Positions 13,546 to 25,646 of a stretch of 64,000 nucleotides of DNA are shown piece after piece. The notes beneath the pieces are model-generated. The model ran no database searches. It was given only the letters and a program-made list of their open reading frames with translations, and was not told the DNA's origin. The stretch spans positions 39,932,601 to 39,996,600 of the forward strand of contig OX365948.1 in the NCBI GenBank assembly GCA_947247005.1, in the 5' to 3' direction. Each line of letters begins with the position of its first letter. Position 1 is the first letter of the stretch. The DNA is from Spisula solida. Taxonomy: Eukaryota; Mollusca; Bivalvia; Venerida; Mactridae. The position numbers were made by a program, and so were the translations under genes.

Positions 13546-15109
13546 ATTGTAGACAAAGTTATCTGTTCGATACGAAAAGAAACAACCATAACATTATTTA
13601 GTTGCATACGAATTTTGACTTCCAAAGATCTTCAATTGCATCAATATTCTCTCAGCAGGTAGTTACATAATGTCATTACACCATTAGTTTATATAAATGC
13701 AACAGGGAAATTATATAAGTAAGATATGATATCAAATAAAAGTGTTTTACTGGACGACAATTATGTACTAGCAAATATAGAGGGTGTAGAGATAATATAT
13801 ACATACACACTTCCGTGTATATTTCTTGTTTGTATGAAAGGTGCATATAAAAACGCACAAATGTGCTTGGTCCATCGTAGGAAGAAAAAATACAAAGATA
13901 TTAAGAAACTGTGCATAACCATCGCAACTCCAAACATTTAAAAAAGGTACAACAGAACACACATATATAATCGCGATGACGCTTTTAAAAATATGTCCGA
14001 AGAACTATGAACACGTAAACTTTCAATATGACATCGTTTCTAACAGAATTGAAGAAAATCGTTTGCAACATTTGGGCGTCATGTCCGTGTGTGTTAATAC
14101 CCCTTGTAAACAACCACACAAAACCATACCCCGCACAGAAGCCATCCGTACTTACTACAAATATATTGAAAGGTGATCAGTAGTCTGGCTATCCGACTAG
14201 ATAATATATCTTGTCAATCAGTTATCATGACTTAATTTTTAGTTTGGGTTTGAGTGAAATAAGTATACTGAAGAGTTGTTTCTTTTAATCAAACATAGGG
14301 TCTTTGGTGATCCGTAACCCGAAGAACGGTTTAGCCTAAATTCTAAATAATTATACAGACAAAATGTTTCATATGATTTCGTTAGTAAATTTGTATTTTA
14401 TCGAATTCTAACAGATCGAAATCATAATTAGACCCACAGTTTGCCATTAACCATATTGACCACATATTTTCTATTAATCATGTAAATGTGCAAGAAGTGA
14501 ACATTACTCACATGCGACATGTACGTCACGTCGGTCATAATTTATAAATCATCCCCAAATTTAGCTGTCATCAAAGATGAGATGTTTCATCTTGATTTAA
14601 GATATTACGTTGTATAAATAATCTGTATAATTGATATAAATCAAGTAGTTTAAAGGATACGTTCCAAAATATCATATCAATTAGGATTAGAGTTTTGTAC
14701 GAGTAGTGTTGTTTTCTATGTTGCTTGTAGAAGCTTGTATAAAATATTTATCATATTTGACATTTAAAATACATGGTTTCCTTTTTTTAAAATCACCTTT
14801 AAAAAGTTAATACTCTAATGCTAGTGACTTTAAACACGTGCCTTTTGTAATACACATATTACACATGTATTTCATTAATAATACTGTTTACTGGCGCAAA
14901 AGTCGGAACTTACTAATGTTAATTGTTTTGTTTATTATTAAACCCTTTTGGTGCGTACAAAAGCCGAAAACACAGACAAAATTTGGACGAAGAAGAGTAA
15001 AATAATATATAAATATATACACATTCCACGATTTTGAATTTATGTACACTGTACATATATAGTGAATGAAGTTGAGAACAAAAACTGATTGATCTAATAC
15101 ATAATTCAC
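13546..15109. other. No gene seen
   Basis: AT-rich DNA with several short overlapping open frames on both strands around 13676-14176, none longer than 71 codons and none recognisable. Nothing else is evident. Confidence 0.5.
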
Positions 15110-15640
15110 ATATAATTGTCTTATGTAATTCACATATAATTTTCATATGTAATTCACGTACAATTTTCATATGTAATTAACATATAATTTTAGTATACAT
15201 ATATAATTCACATATTATTTCATATATAATTCACATAACAATTTAAGTATGCACATATAATTCACTTATAATTTTCATATATGATTCAAATATATTTTTC
15301 ATATATAATTCACATATATTGTTAGTATACATGTGCATATTTAATTCATATATAATTTTCATAGAATTATAATTCACTTATAAGTTTAGTATACATGTGC
15401 ATATTTAATTCACATAGAGTTTTCATATATAATTCACATATCAGTTTCATATATATTTCACATATAAAAAATTCATATATATTACACATGTAATTTCATA
15501 TATAATTCACTTCTTTTTTTCACATATAATTCACATAAAATTCATTATAATATTAATATATAAATTCATAAGTAATTTATCTTCATGAACATATAGTTCA
15601 CATATGAAAATTTACAGAATCATATAATTCACATATAATA
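15110..15640. repeat. AT-rich degenerate tandem repeat (~20-bp motif)
   Basis: The motif ATTCACATATAATTTTCATA recurs with many substitutions and variable spacing through about 530 bp, for example at 15126, 15218, 15255 and 15309. The region is almost entirely A, T and short CAC/CAT steps. It reads as an old, decayed minisatellite or low-complexity tract and has no coding potential. Confidence 0.85.
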
Positions 15641-18600
15641 TTCCGTATGTGGTTGCTGGTATTTGTTATGTCACATAATAATTATCATATTTAAAATATA
15701 TCAATTATATATTTAGCTATTTATTCGTATGATAGCTATAGATGCAATATTGATATTTATTCTAGCGTAAGGCTTAAATTCCAACATATATGTGCGTACA
15801 TGTGTATGTTGCATGTAGTTGTACTTTATCAATTTATACTCTTTTACAATTCGTACTGCAATTGAGTTGTACAAATATGCTATGCCTTTATATTATATGC
15901 ATATTTATTTTGTTTGTAATACAATAATAACACTACTTCCCTATTGATATATACATGGTACTCATACATTTTTGTACAGTTTTGGAACAATAGAAACTGC
16001 ATGTTGTTTCGTATTTTTTACAATGGAAACTAGACCTCTACAAAATAATGTTTATGAACAATATTTTGTTTTTCATTTTAAGTCTCAATGATAACTCAAA
16101 TTAAGGAAAAACTCAACATCGGTACTTTTGTCAAAAAGTATGTATCACTCCTGGAAAGCGGCTCATAAATTTATTTATTTCAACACGTAATATAACAGTC
16201 TGTAAAGCTGATGAATCTATGTCCCGGAAGTGAACACAACATAACATAAATATTGGCATACATGGTTTACATTTTTTTAAATACCGGTATAAGATTCATT
16301 TATTTTATTGTATGTGTCTTTCGTGCTTACAAAATGTGTTTTACAAAAATTAATATGATATTAATTTCTGACATAATGTGCCTTTCGTGCCCTGCTGTTT
16401 CTGTTTCATCAAAGCACTGCAACAATCGTAAACTTACGTTAAAATTTAAATTCTATAAATAGTCATTTAACAGCTACCAATTGTGATAAGGGGTTGTTCA
16501 ATACTGATTATTATTAATTAAGTGTAGGGACTCATACAAAACCATATCTGTCTCCAATGTGTAGGTCTTAAAGAATAATTAAGATTTTTTAAAATCTGAA
16601 CGTAAGTTTACAATTATGGCAAGTGCTTTGATAAAACAGTACCATTCTGTTTGTTTTGATTGCTGTCTTCTCTAAACGATTTACTATAGGTAAATTTCCA
16701 ACTTGGGCAGCTAAACGGGGGGATTAACTGTATAAACTCTATGGTTAAAGTACATAAACATGCATAACCTAGAAATACACCTATAGTACAATGTATTTTT
16801 GCATTGATTTTTGTTCCATATGTGACGAGTATTTATTTTTATCTTACGAATCATATCAGATGAGACAGTAATGTTTAGTATGATTGTACTCGAGGCTAAA
16901 TAGTTGTAGAACGTAGAGAATAGTGAACATGATTGTTAGTATGAAGGCAGCGACCTGACAGTAGATCGAACCAGTTCAATGGCTGATTGTATGTAAATAG
17001 AATTATGACACTTTTGTCCAGCGCAATGAGATTTTCTGAATGATTTTTGGACGATAATTTGGCGTTCAAGGTTGCGATAGACATTGTCAAAGATTTGCCG
17101 TTGAATACCAAACGAGTCAATGTACGAAACATAATCGCCATTCTGCTACAACTTGGAGGATTTTGACTTAACCTACATTGGGAATTTTATCAGAACTTTC
17201 TTAGACAACTTTCTGTTTCTACATGTATTTTTATTTAGATCTAACCATCCATAATCACCATTTCTCATTTTTGGAACAAGACGAACAAAATGAGAATTAC
17301 GCTCCATGATTAAGGCAAATTGGTTACAATGGGTACATGTAGACTGATTTACTTCATGTGATAGGATGTCGTAATGCAATTCTAGACAGATTCGACAACC
17401 AATTTTGATGCGCGCGGTTTCAGCATTAATTTGACTCTCAGTAACATTTTTCAGAGAAATATATGTACTCTGTAAGCATTGTTGGCTCACTTCGAGTCGT
17501 GTGTCCCTGTACACAGTTTGTTTGTACATGTATTTCACGGCACTCATTAAGTATGTATACAAATTAAAAATTAACATCTCAAAGTTCAATTAAGACGTAC
17601 GGTGAAGTGAACATGTAGTCGATTTATTTCCCCGTAAACCGATTATTTAATAACTGTCGATTTCAGGAAGACGGTGAATCTATTTGGAACAGGAAATTTG
17701 TTCAATTCTTACATTTGAGTGATCGGTTACTGAAAATGGAATTTCGAGTGTCAACACTACCGCCTTGGCCACGTCTCTAGCTTGGTAATTAAGGACTACT
17801 TTCAGTCCAATTCGTTTCACTTTAGTGGTAGTGTCCGTTAATTTACGACACAGTTTCTTGAAAAATGTAACCGCCTTAAGCCATCGTGTCCACTGTCAGA
17901 TCAATTTTGAGATTCTTGGACTAATCAAGGTTTTAAAGTTGTCTAATGAATCTGTAAAGCCCTCCTTCCATTCAGTATTGATCGTCAACGTTTTGACCAG
18001 ACCAGAAATATGAACGTAGTGGACCTAAGTATGTATTCATTAGAAAAGTGCGATCATTGTTTTCCACGTACGACTGATTCAACGGTTATACGAACTATTG
18101 CGACGACTTTTGAAATAAAATCGTTCAATTTACCTCACTAGTATAATATATATATAGTGGTTTGGGCCTTAGAAGGAGAGGATCCGATGAATGTTGAATT
18201 GCTGTAGGGTTCCGGTCTGATATTTCCGGTCGGTTGTTGGGCAGCTAGTAAAATACCAGTTACTTTTGAAACTTGTGTTGCTTGCGGCTGATCAAGTTAG
18301 TACTGGTTGAAAAATAATTCTGAGAAACCTTGTTAGGTCAACTGAACGGCAAATTTAAGACTGAAATATCGTTGAAACTATGCTTAACTCTTTGGTATAT
18401 AACAATGAAATTAAGAAATCAACAAAATACATATAAAAATTATACTATATTTCCCGAGATTTGACCGCAGTTTTAACAGGTCTGATTCATTAAAACCCGA
18501 AATGTTTTTGTTTGTTTCTTAGTTCATGATCACAAATGCGCTTCATCATGATTCTGGGTACTTCGTATGGTTTAATACGTTCGAACTTAGAATTATGCGT

Positions 18601-19674
18601 TCGAACTTAAACATTTTACAAAGTCGGTAACCTTACGAGCCCGCCATTAATGTGTTAGGCTACTCGAAGGGGATTTTTCGGAATTGACAATTAAGAAATC
18701 GAAAGGATTTGTTTACTGCGTATGTCACTCATATCCGAATAAATTGAGAAAACGAACTGAATGAACTCAATAACTTTTGCATAAGAATAAAAATAACAAC
18801 ATCAGTACCACAAACAACAACAAGTTATACAATCCGGTGCTTCATGCATATTGTTGCAGGTATGGAACAACATCACGAGGTATGGTGATTAGGTGCAGTA
18901 TGCCTCTAGCTATTTCCTACCCATTTTAGGTTTGCATCTGTGGTTTCAAGTGTATTCCGTGCAGTGATTGCTTCTCTGACACAAATCTAAGCAAGATTAA
19001 GCAAATATATACTGGCGGATAAATACTACTGCCATCTAAAATCAGTGAGGTTACATTATTTGTTTTCAAATTTGTTGAGGAAGCTACGATGTGTATTTGA
19101 ATAGGTCATGCCATCTACCTTTGGAGAAGTTGTCAGTTGCCTGCGGTGAAAAAAATATTCATGGTCGATACATAATTCCAGGAAATAAGGTTTGGTCAAC
19201 GTTGGTCGTTTTAAGAAGGCTTGGCATCATTTACAGAGGGTGTATATGTTAAAGTTATGGAAATGTATTTGTAGTAGTTTTGGAATGACCGTGCGCTTTG
19301 TACGTGACACGTTTTCCTCTGCTTCGCGGCTCCCTTGTAGTGAAAAGGTGTTCGCATTCACCAAACGTGACACATTTAACTGCATCAGCTTTATTTAGGT
19401 GGTCTGCTTCTCTCGCTGAACGAACATGTTCTGTCTGTTTTTTCCTGCTGTATCAATAATGAAGTTATTTATGCAATCATGTGACTCTGATTGTTTTTGG
19501 GTTCAATAACATGTGCCCCAAGCACATATGAACACATATATTGGATGAAGCCATTGACTGTCTCCTTAAGATCGATAATATTTTACAATTAAACCACTTT
19601 TGTGATCCAGGTTATACAGTTAAACCCGTTTGGTATCAATGGATACTGGTTTGCTTATTGAGTTGGTTTTGGTT
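15641..19674. other. Mostly featureless; two unassigned minus-strand ORFs
   Basis: About 4 kb of AT-rich DNA. The only notable items are two consecutive minus-strand open frames at 17589-17173 and 17141-16896 (see separate entry). A 17-bp match (GAAACCTTGTTAGGTCA at 18324-18340) to the 27-bp tandem unit at 47 kb is also present once. Confidence 0.45.
16896..17589 (-). other. Two adjacent unassigned ORFs, 138 and 81 codons
   Basis: On the minus strand an open frame of 138 codons (17589-17173) is followed after 31 bp by one of 81 codons (17141-16896). The first has a cysteine-rich middle with CRICLE and CTHCN, about 22 residues apart, a CxxC...CxxC spacing that could coordinate a metal. I do not recognise a family. 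It is the longest non-repetitive open frame outside the TFAP2 locus, which makes it slightly unusual for this base composition, but chance or a decayed gene or transposon fragment is as likely as a real gene. No splice sites or promoter were identified. Confidence 0.2.
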
Positions 19675-19927
19675 CAGGGCTGGTATTCACAAAGCTTCTT
19701 AAGTGAAAACTTAAATATTTTGACTTAAGTTAAAAATTTGTATTGTTTATATATATGTCCCACAATTTGAAGAAAAATCCATGTTTTCTTAATGATTATA
19801 GTAGCTGTTTATATAATGCTTTAAAACTATCTTGATTTACTTGCTTAGCAGATACACTTTAGAAAATTTTAAGATTTTAAGAATTTTCTAAGTTTTCTGC
19901 TAAGATGCTTTGTGAATACCACCCCTG
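19675..19927. mobile_element. MITE, ~253 bp, with long terminal inverted repeats
   Basis: The left end reads CAGGGCTGGTATTCACAAAG then CTTCTTAAG. The reverse complement of the right end reads CAGGGGTGGTATTCACAAAG then CATCTTAGC. About 25 of the first 27 bases match, and weaker complementarity continues inward (AAAACTTA on both ends). The interior is AT-rich without coding capacity, so this is a nonautonomous element. The CAGGG ends are typical of hAT-type or related cut-and-paste families, but I see no clean flanking target duplication, so the superfamily is an inference. Confidence 0.85.
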
Positions 19928-20425
19928 GACTGAATAGAGAGTAAAGCAATAAATGAAAATGGACTTGAAAGTTTTGTTAATTTTGAGGTAGCCTTATTGT
20001 TGAGGTGGTATTTGTTATTCAGATAGTCTTTAAGGGGGGTTTAACTGTATTAAATAAATCAATTAGACTTCAATGTAGAGCATTGCAAAAGGGTTAAATG
20101 TAACCAGTGAAATGTGACTGTAGTTTACGAGCAGGGAGGTAAACTGGTGAAAGAATCGTCTCCATTCATTGCAAATTCTGATCCATTACAATAAAAAACG
20201 CTGTGTAACCAGAATCTATTGTCCATTTAATCAAATCAATTTATTTTATAATACTAATTGTTAGTTTAACCCTGGCCGTGTTTTCATTGGTAGCAACATT
20301 TTGGAGTAGACTTGCTATCGCTTCCGTATTTTAAGTATAAGGTCAACTTTGCTAAAATACGCACAGTCCTTGGTGTACCCAACACATTCAAATGATACTG
20401 GGACAGTTTCATTGTTCAACATATA
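19928..20425. other. Short unique spacer
   Basis: About 500 bp with no gene, repeat or transposon end that I can recognise. Confidence 0.5.
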
Positions 20426-20695
20426 CGTAGTTCTAAGTCTGCTTGATCCTAAAGGTAGTTCTAAGTCTGCTTGGTCCTAAAGGTAGTTCTAAGTCTGCTT
20501 GGTCCTAAGGGTAGTTCTAAGTCTGCTTGGTCCTAAGGGTAGTACTATGTTTGACTTGTTTGTCCTAAGGGTAGTACTATGTTTGACTTGTTGGCCCTAA
20601 GGGTAGTACTATGTTTGACTTGTTGGTCCTAAGGTTAGTTTTATGTTTGACTTGTTGTTCCTAAGAGTAGTTCAAAGGTTTGTTGGTCCTGAATT
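20426..20695. repeat. Tandem array switching from 28-bp to 32-bp units
   Basis: Units begin at 20426, 20454, 20482 and 20510 with 28-bp spacing (GTAGTTCTAAGTCTGCTTGG + TCCTAA). From 20538 they run at 32-bp spacing (20538, 20570, 20602, 20634; GTAGTACTATGTTTGACTTG + TTGGTCCTAAG), ending in a degenerate copy near 20690. All share GTAGT at the start and GTCCTAAG at the end. Confidence 0.93.
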
Positions 20696-20889
20696 CTAAG
20701 ACTTGATAGCCCAGTGTCAACGTATATTATGTGACAAAATGGTCCCCATGTCACTTCAATACTGTCGTTCGGACTTTATCCCCTCCCTAAAAATAACACT
20801 CATTTCGAATGATGACGTCACAATGTTGTCAATAATATGAACTAAGGCATTGCCTAAAGGGGATTCAATCATCCATTGATACTATATCA

Positions 20890-21018
20890 AATAACTCATT
20901 ACAGTTATTAGTGAGGAGCATCTTCACAGTATGGTTGTTCATACAGTTTGTATTTATTCTACATTTCATGAAATTCAGATAGAATTATAATAACTCAAGG
21001 AAAATTGACTAATACAAC
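20890..21018. repeat. Upstream copy of ~150-bp dispersed/tandem repeat
   Basis: Contains the family signature TTTCATGAAATTC and ends with AAGGAAAATTGACTAATA. The same signature recurs at 22050-22915, so this copy and those downstream were one array before insertion of the 21019-22052 block. Confidence 0.75.
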
Positions 21019-22052
21019 AAGAGGACCATTGGCTCTAAAGCGCTCACCATATGACCAGCAGTTTAGGCAAAATCAGTGACCTGGTGACCTAGTTTTTGAC
21101 CCCAGATTACCTAGTTACGAACTAGACCTAGATTTCATAAAGCTACACATTGTCGCCAAGTGTCATTAATATAACATAAAAAATGTGACCTCTAGAGCGT
21201 AAACAAGGTTTAAAATTGATGTGACCTAGTTTTTGACCCAAGATGACCCAGTTACACACTTGACTTAGATTTCCAAGCGACAAACATTGTGTCCAAGTTT
21301 CATATAGATTAGGTAAAAATGTGACCTCTAGAGTGCTAACAAGGTTTTTCTTTGATGTGACCTTGTGACCTAGTTTTTGACACCAGGAGACCCAGTTACC
21401 CAGATACCTAGATTTCATAAAGCTACACATTGTGGCCAAGTGTCATTAATATAACATAAAAAATGTGACCTCTAGAGCGTAGTAATGTACCGATTATCGG
21501 ATAACATCGATTAGTGGTGTGCAGAAGTCAGCCGATTCCGATGATCGATGTCATTCATCCATAATCGATCATCGGATAAATATAACAAAATGTTAAACAA
21601 GACTTATTTAATCAAAAATTGCTAGGAAAATTCAAAGCATGGAAGTTTGAACCAATTGGATGCCTGTTAGAACCAATTTAAAGAATTTGTTCAAACTCAG
21701 ATAGTAAAACGTCTACCGAAAATTATTGTTTTTCCCTTTGTCACCTTTTTTCGCGACTTGGGAAGTAGGAAAACATGCATTAGTACACTGCATATTCAGT
21801 CCCTGTTCTGCCGATTATTAATCGGGAAAATCGCATTGGAAGTGCCAGTCGATTCTAGCTGATGATCGATTATGATTTGCAACCGATGTCCCATCACTAC
21901 TAGAGCGTAAACAAGGTTTTAATTTGATGTGACATAGTTTTTGACCCCAGATGACCCAGTTACGCACTTTACCTAGATTGCAAAGCGACAAACATTGTGA
22001 CCAAGTTTCATGTAGATTAGGTAAAACATGTTCACGAGTGCTCAGGTGAGCT
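21019..22052. repeat. ~140-bp tandem repeat block (4 units) inserted in older array
   Basis: The anchor GTGACCTAGTTTTTGACC occurs at 21084, 21221 and 21365, and as GTGACATAGTTTTTGACC at 21929. Subtracting the element inserted at 21482-21899 gives spacings of about 137, 144 and 136 bp. Each unit continues with GACCCAGTTAC, CCTAGATTT, ACATTGTG and ATGTGACCTCTAGAG. The parts 21130-21200 and 21410-21480 are nearly identical. The block opens with AAGCGCTCACC and closes with GTGCTCAGGTGAGCT, which look like weakly inverted ends. I recall similar TGACCTAGTTTTTGACCC repeats as common in mollusc genomes (memory, not verified). Confidence 0.85.
21482..21899. mobile_element. ~418-bp hAT-like nonautonomous element, nested insertion
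   Basis: The element interrupts the ~140-bp repeat exactly within CTAGAGCGTAAACAAGG. The 10 bases CTAGAGCGTA are present on both sides (21472-21481 and 21900-21909), as expected of a target-site duplication of 8-10 bp. The left end reads GTAATGTACCGATTATCGG and the reverse complement of the right end reads GTAGTGATGGGACATCGG, so the termini are only loosely inverted. The interior carries several ATCGAT/CGATTAT motifs and has no coding capacity. An 8-bp duplication with these ends would fit hAT; the superfamily is inferred. Confidence 0.8.
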
Positions 22053-22915
22053 AAAAACTTGACGGACATCATCACAGTATGAGCGTTCCTATTCATTTTA
22101 AGTTTCATGAAATCATACCAGCAGCCAGCTATTTACAAAGAAATGAATGTGAATGGACGGGCAGAGTGAATTATTCATTAAATCAAGGGCAATAACTCTA
22201 AAGAAAATTGTCCAATAACAAAACTTTACTGGCATCATCTTAGTGTGAGCATTCATTTTCGTTTTAAGTTTCATGTAATTTTACCGGCTAGTTACAAAGA
22301 AATGACTAGGAAAGGACGGGCGGAGGTAATTCTTCAATAAATCAAGGGTGACAACTCAAGAAAATTGACACACAGAATGTGTGTTCATATTCATTTTAAG
22401 TTACATGAAATTCTTCCAGCTAATTACAAAGAACTGAATGCAAATGGACTGGCGGATGAAATTTTTCAACAAATCAAGGGCAATAACTCTAAGGAAAATT
22501 TACCAATAATGATAACTTGACAGTCATCATCACAGTAATTGGGTGCTCATATTCATTTTATGTTTCATGAAATTCTACAAGCTAGTTACAAAGAAAGGAA
22601 TGCGAATGGACGGTCAGAGTGAATTATACTGTAAATCAAGGGTAATAACTCTTAAGGAAAATTGACCAACTTAAACAAACTTGACGGGCATCATGACTTT
22701 TTTATTTTAAGTTGCTTAAAAATGTACTAGTTAGTAGAAAAATGGCTGCAGACGGAAGGACAGACAGAAATATTTAATAAATCAAGGTAGATGACTGCCA
22801 AAGGAAAAACACCTGACAGGCATCATCAAAGTACTGTATAGTTGTTCATATTTATTTTGATTAAGTTCCATGAAATTCTACATGAAAGTTACAGAGAAAT
22901 GGCTGTTGATGGCGA
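22053..22915. repeat. Degenerate tandem array, ~130-170-bp unit, about 6 copies
   Basis: Each unit carries, in order, ACTTGACGG-CATCATCACAGT, TTCATATTCATTTTAAGTTT, CATGAAATTCTACCAGCTA, GTTACAAAGAAATG, a GGACGG motif and AATCAAGGGCAATAACTCTA. Signature positions are near 22108, 22274, 22402, 22568, 22715 and 22868. Copies differ by many substitutions and small indels, so the array is old. Confidence 0.85.
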
Positions 22916-23047
22916 TGCGTCTTTGTAAGCCGTATGGCCAGTCCACACGCACATTACCCCAAGTGCCGGAGTAAAAGTTAAGCATTACATAAGTTCAGTG
23001 AGTCACAATGTAACTATATAGACTTCACATAATCTTCCTTTTTTGCA

Positions 23048-23208
23048 AAAATAATCGCGATTATTGTACCTAGTTGCTCTATTCGCTTAATGCAGCCACC
23101 CCCTGTCAAAAAGTATTAGATTCAGAATTTCTCGCACATTGCTGTTAAATTAATTCTGTTATACTGGAAAACGGGTTTTATCCTGTAATGTTGATATGGT
23201 CAGTGACA
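23048..23208 (+). repeat. Direct repeat, copy 1 of a ~155-bp pair
   Basis: Shares AATAATCGCGATT, TTGTACCTAGTTGCTCTAT, ATTCAGAAT-TCTCG, AACGGGTTTTA and GTAATGT-GATATGGT, in the same order, with 24115-24262. This copy lies outside the terminal inverted repeats of the element at 23330-24333, the other lies inside. Confidence 0.8.
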
Positions 23209-23329
23209 AACCGTATCTGCAGTTATAACTGAACTACCTTTTAGGAGACCCCTAAGGAATCAAAATGATAATGAGCCAGAATATGGTTTTAAGAACAGTG
23301 TATTTTTAGCGTTTTCTTGAATGACGACT

Positions 23330-24333
23330 AGAGCTGTCATTGATACGACCCAAGGCATATCGATGATTCCAATATATAGGAAGACAAGCATCGGCGATAC
23401 ATCGTTATACAGTTACACATATAGACCGGGTTCTCGGTAGGATTTTGAAGTAGGAGTCCCAGGACTCCTTCTTAGCAAAATGTTGGGAGTCCTATAATAG
23501 ACGAACAAGAAACAGGCCTTTCAGTCAATGATCCCTTTTTAGCCATTCTACACTGTACATGTTGGGTATATATTCAGCTTTGAGATAGCACCTTTGGTTA
23601 GAGTTTAGACTTGACCCATTTTTACAATTTGTGAACTTACATTTTAACAGAGGGACTGTTTTGTGCAGGAAAAGGAGGATTTTCGGTGGTTCCATTCATT
23701 TACCCAGGTAGCGGTTTTCGATATCGACATTACTCGGTAATTAAAACCCAATTTTCCGGATCCGGAATTTCACGGTCAGGGGGTTAGCGAGCAATAAGCG
23801 GTATAGCGGGAGTGTATATTTTTTTCTTTTTCAACGTTTAAACATGAAAAACATATAAAACAATTATTGCACATTATCATTAAACATCTTAATTTTATAA
23901 ACTTTAGCAAGAATTATCTGAAAAATGTTCAATATTTGAATATTGCATTTTATTCTACACTGTCGCTTTCGAAGCTCGATACCGATGGTGAGAAAATATA
24001 CGCATTTTTCAAGTTAAACATATTATTGAGGCAAAAATATTGTCAGCGAGGTCGTAAAATAATGTTGTCAATGTGTTCAAGTAAGACTTTATTCAAATTC
24101 TTATCTTTTGGCTAAAATAATCGCGATTTTTGTACCTAGTTGCTCTATAGGCTATATCAGTTTCCCCCCTGACGTACATTCAGAATATCTCGTACATTAT
24201 CGCTCAATTAATTCCGTAATCCCAGACAACGGGTTTTAACCAGTAATGTCGATATGGTGAATATTCTAAAATGTGAATCGATAATCGATTGGTTAAAAAT
24301 ATTGTTGATACCGCTTAGGTCAATGACAGCTCT
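23330..24333. mobile_element. ~1.0-kb nonautonomous element with 14-bp inverted ends
   Basis: The left end AGAGCTGTCATTGA (23330-23343) is the exact reverse complement of TCAATGACAGCTCT (24320-24333). Flanking bases ATGACGAC (left) and ATGATGGC (right) agree at 6 of 8 positions, a possible decayed 8-bp target duplication. The interior has only short open frames (for example 82 codons at 23867-24115) and no transposase motif that I can see. It encloses the second copy of the ~155-bp direct repeat at 24115-24262. Confidence 0.65.
24115..24262 (+). repeat. Direct repeat, copy 2 of a ~155-bp pair
   Basis: Homologous to 23048-23208 (see there). It is diverged by substitutions and small deletions. 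Confidence 0.8.
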
Positions 24334-25646
24334 TATGATGGCATCACACCGGAGGTCACATGACAGCTACATACTGTAATGGACAGTCACAGCAGAGCGA
24401 CAGATGAATACCGATCAACACGACAGAAACTTTGTTAAACGCGGGTCAACCAACACAGACCTTAACTGGATCTGAGGGTTCTTTGAAGGGTCTTGGGACA
24501 TCTGTTACTTCTCCGGTCTTGTTATGTCTTTTTTTCCAAAAAAAAATTCTTATAAATAATCATAAAAGCACTCATGAAAAGTTACATAGTTTGTATTTTG
24601 GTCAATTCTCATATTTTTTCACGGAGATCTGTATTGACAAACCAGCAGTAGACAGTTGTGATCAATTAACATGGTCATCTAACACAGAATGATTGTTGAT
24701 AATTAATTCACAATAAATGGTTGGTTGGTTGATTGTTTGTTGTTGACAATTTGGGTACGAACAAATTTGGATACGCTTCGTTTATCAAACTTTATGATGC
24801 AAATTAGCATCGAAAGTTGATTTCTTTGTTTACCTACGCCAATTATGTGTATAAAAGACAGTTTTCCTTGTTTAAAACAAGTACTTTAATCGTATAAGCA
24901 GTCATTTTAACGATTGTAGGCTGTACTTACTTGTCGGCAGTCGAATGAAACAACTTCTTCCGTTTGCGAGGGACAGTCTAAAATGCTAACCGACCGCCTT
25001 TATCTCGCGCGCTAGCATTCTTACCTCCCCTATCGCGTTTAATGTTGTGTAAGCTAGGGCTCAAGGAACATTTTTAAACATCATTAGAAAATAAAAGATA
25101 ATTTATTAACAACAAAAATTTTTTTTTTAATGAGTTTGCCAATTCCATTCACGTCTTCAGAGTACCCCGAAAAAGCACTTCCTGTACACACAAATCTCAA
25201 TCGGACAGGGGTGACCAAATTTCGGATGGGTCAAAAACTCGCAACACGTACAATGCCGTCTTGGATTTTAATCGAGATGCCTTCGGCATCTCGATTAGAA
25301 TCCCTATCATGTGGTGTGATCATGGGTGTAATAACTGAAATAGCACACACATGATGCATAGCCGGCTGATATGGAACATTGCTAACCTCCAAAACTCCCT
25401 ATAACCCTTGGTGAACGGGTGACATAGTTATGATAACTTTAACATGTATTAAGGTTATATTATCCCAGAGCACAAAGGCATGAGCTATTTATGTATGAAT
25501 GCATTTATTGCATTCTATTTAAACATCAATATTCTTAAAGAATATGCTTGTAGTGGTTTGAAGTCATTCACCGAGCGTTCACTGAGTGGCTGTACCTGCA
25601 ACAAGACAAACAAGACTGATGCTTATATTTATAAGTTTTAGTACAA
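24334..25646. other. No gene seen; contains one strong hairpin
   Basis: About 1.3 kb. Apart from the inverted repeat at 25263-25303, the only noticeable features are a GTTGGTTGGTTGATTG run near 24720 and a 9-base T run near 25120. Short open frames at 24432-24692 and 25130-25354 are not recognisable. Confidence 0.5.
25263..25303. repeat. Inverted repeat, 19-bp arms, 3-base loop
   Basis: The left arm GGATTTTAATCGAGATGCC (25263-25281) pairs with GGCATCTCGATTAGAATCC (25285-25303) at 18 of 19 positions around a TTC loop. Such a tight hairpin is unlikely by chance. It might be the centre or end of a foldback element; no run of T follows and no expression evidence is available. Confidence 0.9.
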
